Positions 59,362-64,000 of a DNA stretch of 64,000 nt are shown here, piece after piece; position 1 is the stretch's first letter, and every line of letters starts with the position of its first letter. The stretch is from positions 11,609,249-11,673,248 of the forward strand of contig OZ038423.1 in assembly GCA_964036155.1 (NCBI GenBank), read 5' to 3'. Position numbers and translations under genes: made by a program. The stretch comes from Diploscapter coronatus. Taxonomy: Eukaryota; Nematoda; Chromadorea; Rhabditida; Rhabditidae. The notes beneath the pieces are model-generated. The model was not told the DNA's origin and searched no databases. It saw nothing but the letters and a program-made list of their open reading frames with translations.

Positions 59362-62300
59362 TCAAATATTCTTTTTATCCTGAAGTTCTAGAAGCTGATT
59401 TTCCTCAGTTTGAAGTTGATCTTCATCGCTGTCCAGATCACCCGCATCGTAGGCAGAGTCATCTGTATCCGTCTCGTCGTCGCTCTTCAAACTCGACCAA
59501 GGATAGTGCATTGAAGACCTTCTTCTCTCTGAAGTTGACTTTTGAAGTTTGCTAACCTCATCAAATCTAACCAGACAACTCCATTGCCCTCTGCAACTCC
59601 ACAGCAGTTTTGTTGTCTTTCGGCAGAACTTCAGCAACCACCTGTTAAAAGTCTTTTTTAGAAGAGGAACTTTTTCTTCCGACTAGCCTTGAGCATTTTG
59701 GGCGTTCCCACCACGGAAATTCGGCACTTCTCCTCCAAATCTTTTTCCTTTTCAAGCTCACTTTCTTGTTTTTTGTCGTTTTTCAGCATTTGTCTGGAAA
59801 GTTGTCGATGTTTCACAGATATGAAACAATAGAATCATGTGTGTTCGCACCCATTTTCTATACACAATACTATAGTTGTGCAGAAAATGAGCGTAGGATA
59901 AAAAAAGTATGAAAAACCCACGCAGCTTTCCTCTTCAACAAAACCTGAGCCTGTGGGTAGTATTTGATGACGTCATTCAGGTCTTCTTTCGCCAGAACGA
60001 ATAAGGTCGTATATCCCTTGGCTCTGATTGATGCAGTACGACGGTTAGAACCACCAATTGCCAATAGACTTGAACAATGGCATAAAAGTTATTTAAAAAC
60101 GCAACGGGAAGACCTAATTTCACCAAGTACAGCACCCTGACTTAATTCAGCAAAGACTTTTTCGTTATTCTCACCGCCAACAACCTGAAGCACGCCCTGA
60201 GTTACGATGTACATTTCTTTACCGACGTCTCCCTAAACTATGTCAATGTTATGGCGCAAAAATGATGAACATTACCTTTTTACAAATCATATCTCCCGGG
60301 AGAAATATCACAGGTCTTAATTTTAGCACCAAGTCCCTTAATAACGCTCTATCGCAGTCCTGAACCAGTTGAAAGTTTGAATTTAAAAATTTTTCTGAAC
60401 CTGAAACAATTTAACTTTGCTGAGAGTGTTATAATGAACAGATAGAGCTAGATCTGTCTGCAGCTTCAGAGGCAACTTTTCAATTAGCTTTTTCTCATCT
60501 GAATTTGGTTTCATTTCCAATTTACGCTGATTTTTAAATACCCAGAGTTTTCTGCTGCTCCCAGGTGTAGATGAACCAATCCCTGACCCTTTCGACTAAA
60601 TCCTTAGACAGGCCTAATCTCTTGCACTCAGATAGAGCCAGATCCATCTGTCTTTGATATTCCATTCTGTTTCTGTTTGCATTAGAGACGATATCTCTTA
60701 TCTAAAGGAAGCTATACGAAACCCCATGAATTCGATATATCCCTCACCTGACCAAGAAGTAAGGCGAAAACGAACACTCCCATCATCCATGAGAATGTCA
60801 TATAGATATACCTGAATATCGAAGGATTTAAAACATCGGCATTTCATAAACCCCTTACTCAATAACATTTGTCGGAGGTGGATTGTTCCCTGTTGAAGTT
60901 GCCACTGCGGCGGTGAAATAGAAACATCGAATGTAGGCGTTACCTAATATACCATTTAGTTACCATTTCTGACAACAGTATACAGACCTTGGTTATTGTA
61001 GACCCATTTATTCAGGTATATCTTCTTCTCGTCATTTTTATCCACGTAATACGGAATCTGTCCGAATGCTTGCCAAGCGCTCAATGTGTAATAAATGCAG
61101 CTATTGCAGTGGATGATGTAAACCATGTAGGAAAAGGTTCTCGCAATCCTAGAAATTGCCAAAATTATGATGATGCTATCAAAATGGTACCGAATTGCAT
61201 AAGGATTGGACACTGAATTATCAAGCATATCGAATAGATACCAGAACGAGTTGATCTGAAATGATACAAGAGTAACCAAATGGGACAACTGAGTTGAAAA
61301 ATACCTTCAAAACTCGATTTAACCTGACAATCGGATTAATATGGGCTTGAATGATGTAAAGTAAATCGGTTGGTAAAAGACAGAGCACATCCAGCTTAAA
61401 CTGAGATCCCATTAGGTAATGCTTGATTGTTTCTTCCTGATTTTTCTGAAAATATTTCATTTCTTTTTAGGCTATTATTTCGGAAATCAACAATTTGCAG
61501 TCCATTTTTCATAAATCTCAGTCTCGGTTTGATGAGAAGCATATCGATGAGATATATCAGATCCGCTGTGTAGTCGACAATCCACCAATAAATTCGATTT
61601 TCGTCGTACTCATAGGGGTAACTGCTTCTAGAACAGCGAAGATCAGCTTTTAATTAGTTCTTTCCAACCTCAAAGGTATGCAAAAAGCATTGTACAGAAA
61701 AGTAATCGTAACCACGATTAGCCAGCACATGTACAGCCTTTTGTATGGATCAATAGTCGACGGTAAAGGCAGCCACCATTTCTTGATACGGTTTTCCGCG
61801 ATTGAATCGGATCTTTTCTTAACTTTTCATACTATTTTTTGTTGAAATTTTCACTATTTCTAGACCTGCAGTCCTATTAAGGACATCAAACTCGGTCTGT
61901 GTTCGTCGCTAACTGTTATGGTGGATTTCAGTGACAATGACTCATCAGGAGATTCTGCCAATAACCCTTCTCTCACTGTCGAAGTACGTCTTTGCACCTA
62001 CGACATTATTTTTTTTTATTTTAAAAGGACGTCATAATTTACCTGCTGAGCCAAAGAATGAAGCCTCTCTTTCATAATGAATGATAGCTGTGATTTGACG
62101 TCTTCATCGATAGTAAACTTGCTGAATGTCGACGTGCTGAGTCTGGAACTTTGACTGTATCCGGTGACCGCTGCGATTTCTTCATCGTGAGTGTCGACGT
62201 CTAAATCTAGATGATGCCACGGCGCCAAATAATATTTTCAAAAGCTATATCTTAAAGAATGACGTCACATTTAAAATGAATTTAAAATTTATCTGAATTT

Positions 62301-63121
62301 CGTATAAAGCGGTAGCATTATCTTAATGAAGTCATACCGAAAACAGTATGTTCTCCATCGACGTCGTGAACATGAATTGCCACTGAAGGGGTGGGCAGAG
62401 GCGCGGACTCCCGTTTGACGACTGGCTGAGGTCTGACAGGACACCCGCTTGGTCCGAACTCGTCAGGCACGACGGGAAGACCGTCGATGCTCCGCGGCGA
62501 CAGCTCCGGCCAGTCATCCAGTCCACGCGGCTGACTTTGCTTCTAAACGCAAAACTTTCGGTTTCACTTAAAGTATGAGCTATCGTCTGGAAATGTAGTT
62601 GCGGAATTGCTTTCAAAATGAATTTTGGTTGACCAAAGGATATTTTTCCGATACTGTTCAACTACTTTTTCCAGTAGATAAAATATGAGACTTCTATCAT
62701 AAGCTGCGCTAATTTTCGCCAGTGATTCTTTGGCGTAAAACTAGTTAGTTTTGTAGGCGAGGTAGAGGGCTGGGAATTGGGGTCTAGATTCGAATTAGGC
62801 ATTCTAGGGAACTTAGGAGTCGGTAGATAGGTAAAATGAGATGCTGCCTTATCACTATGGGAAATGCGAGTACCTATTGATAAAGGATGAGCACGGGTAA
62901 CTCAAACCTAGACATAGAGCCCGTTACCATGGGAAATCGGAAGCTGAGGAGAAGTTTAAAAAATATCGAAATAGGTAAACAACAAAATGATCTCAGAAAA
63001 AATGCAGTTTATATCAACACACGGTAGATCTTACGTATCTATGCTCCAGCACATAGCGTCGTTGTTTGATACGCTCCTTGACGCTGTTGATCTGTAGAGT
63101 TTGACGAAGTTTTTCAGCCAT
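59362..63121 (-). CDS. tax-2: Cyclic nucleotide-gated channel, beta-type (TAX-2-like) subunit
   Basis: CNG beta subunits assemble with alpha subunits into cGMP-gated cation channels; in C. elegans TAX-2 with TAX-4 serves sensory neurons. About 19 exons from 63035..63121 to 59362..59551 give roughly 778 residues. After a polar N-terminus come S1 ([18 protein letters not shown]), S2-S3, S4 ([10 protein letters not shown]), the pore [18 protein letters not shown] lacking the alpha-type Glu, and S6 ([13 protein letters not shown]). The C-linker and cyclic-nucleotide domain follow ([37 protein letters not shown] with the phosphate-binding Arg). The exon at 60542..60702 is one base too long to keep frame: [14 protein letters not shown] precedes, and [15 protein letters not shown] follows in the next frame. 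The intron 59642..59687 needs a GC donor. The last two exon borders are uncertain. Confidence 0.88.
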
Positions 63122-64000
63122 TTCAACACACCACAGTAATTCTAAAATGTAGAATAAGAAAAGGAAATTAGCATGAATATTATATTCCAAAATATGCTAA
63201 TTTAGTAGTGGAGACGAATTAAATCGTTGCGAAGAAATAAACGCTTCTAATTCGAAGTTACCAAGTGGAAAAAGCCGTGTAAAATGTGCGTAGAGCAGAT
63301 CGAAAAGAGAAAGGATATAATTAACTTCAGATATCTTCGTTTTGAGGGGATTTAATAAAGTTTTGAAAAATCGTGAGAATGAAATTTTCGACATTTCATC
63401 AAAATCAATATCTAAGGAGAGTGGAAGGATTTGACATATTGCACGATAAAACCTTGCATAATATATCCGGCTTAGTCACGAGAGGGGCTTCTTCTAATAT
63501 TTCCACTACTCTTTTCTTATATCCTTCCAGCTTGACTTGAATAAAATGACGAAACTTAGCAAAGTTTATCTATGGCGGCTGCGTATATAGAAATTGCCAC
63601 AGTGGCTCAGAGTATTGAAAATCACTCTAGTTTCCATATTTATTTGTGCCTTTCCTTTATATTTTTCATTTTCCTTATTTTAACGATTAATTCATATCAT
63701 TTCTTATTTTAAATCAGTTAGATATCTTGTTTTCATTCTTATTTAAACTTTATTGTTCTCTTTACCGCGATATGTTAATAGCAGAAAAAACTAGAACCCG
63801 TTATTAGATATGGCAATTAAAATATACAATCCGGAAATGTCAGATCTTCATAAGGAATGTTCTTCGACAATTCGACTTGCGGCAGCGTTTCATAGGCAGA
63901 TGCATCAAAATCGACCTTTTCATAAGACCTTCTTCGTATTTCCTACAAGCCATTTAATTTATCAGGATTTTTATATTTTCAAGAAAAACGACGATTTAGA
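63122..64000. other. Upstream region of the CNG channel gene
   Basis: AT-rich DNA to the window end. A CATTTTAG acceptor about 20 nt before the CNG ATG would fit trans-splicing. Nothing coding is recognised. Confidence 0.4.

Overview
This window is nuclear DNA of a nematode, most likely a chromadorean or rhabditid worm. It holds about 21 intron-rich protein genes on both strands. Introns are mostly 41-130 bp with TTTCAG-type 3' splice sites. Almost every start codon sits a few bases after a 3' splice site, as expected for spliced-leader trans-splicing, and several same-strand neighbours are spaced like operon members. Gene models were built by hand: splice sites were chosen so that phases match and the family alignment stays continuous.

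Layout. 0.1-2.7 kb (-): eIF1, with a complete GPI mannosyltransferase (PIG-B) gene inside one of its introns on the same strand. 3.5-5.9 kb (+): casein kinase II alpha. 6.7-8.9 kb (+): mitochondrial cysteine desulfurase NFS1. 9.1-10.3 kb (-): an unrecognised single-pass membrane protein. 11.4-16.1 kb (-): nucleolar NOM1/SGD1 (MIF4G + MA3). 17.0-19.1 kb (-): FKBP8/FKBP38-like. 19.7-24.8 kb (-): UBA5 and, 192 bp upstream, TFB1M (possible operon). 25.5-26.6 kb (-): guanylate kinase with a possible mitochondrial leader. 28.5-30.8 kb (+): a small ORF followed by S-adenosylmethionine decarboxylase. 31.8-33.7 kb (-): an unrecognised membrane-anchored coiled-coil protein. 34.6-34.9 kb (-): a small hypothetical gene. 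36.9-38.4 kb (+): TMEM41. 39.7-41.0 kb (-): a secreted Pro/Gln/Ala-rich protein. 43.3-44.4 kb (+): a four-TM nematode-type membrane protein. 46.2-47.9 kb (+): a Snail-class zinc-finger factor with two possible first-exon sets. 48.1-50.5 kb (-): a GnRH/AKH-receptor-like GPCR. 53.0-58.3 kb (-): focal adhesion kinase. 59.4-63.1 kb (-): a CNG channel beta-type (TAX-2-like) subunit. Intergenic stretches of 0.5-2.5 kb hold no gene I can support.

The left half is mostly housekeeping: translation, ribosome biogenesis, Fe-S and GPI biosynthesis, UFMylation, mitochondrial rRNA modification, nucleotide and polyamine metabolism. The right half holds cell-signalling and neuronal-type genes (Snail, GPCR, FAK, CNG channel).

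Mobile and repeated DNA is small and mostly intronic or intergenic: MITE-like elements (one nested in an older dispersed element, one hAT-type with an 8-bp target duplication), foldback palindromes, a three-copy intronic repeat, and short motifs recurring in introns of unrelated genes. The points most worth a second look are the nested PIG-B/eIF1 arrangement, the recurring donor-proximal intron motif, the many TGACGTCA palindromes, two GC-AG introns, and an apparent +1 frameshift in the CNG channel gene.
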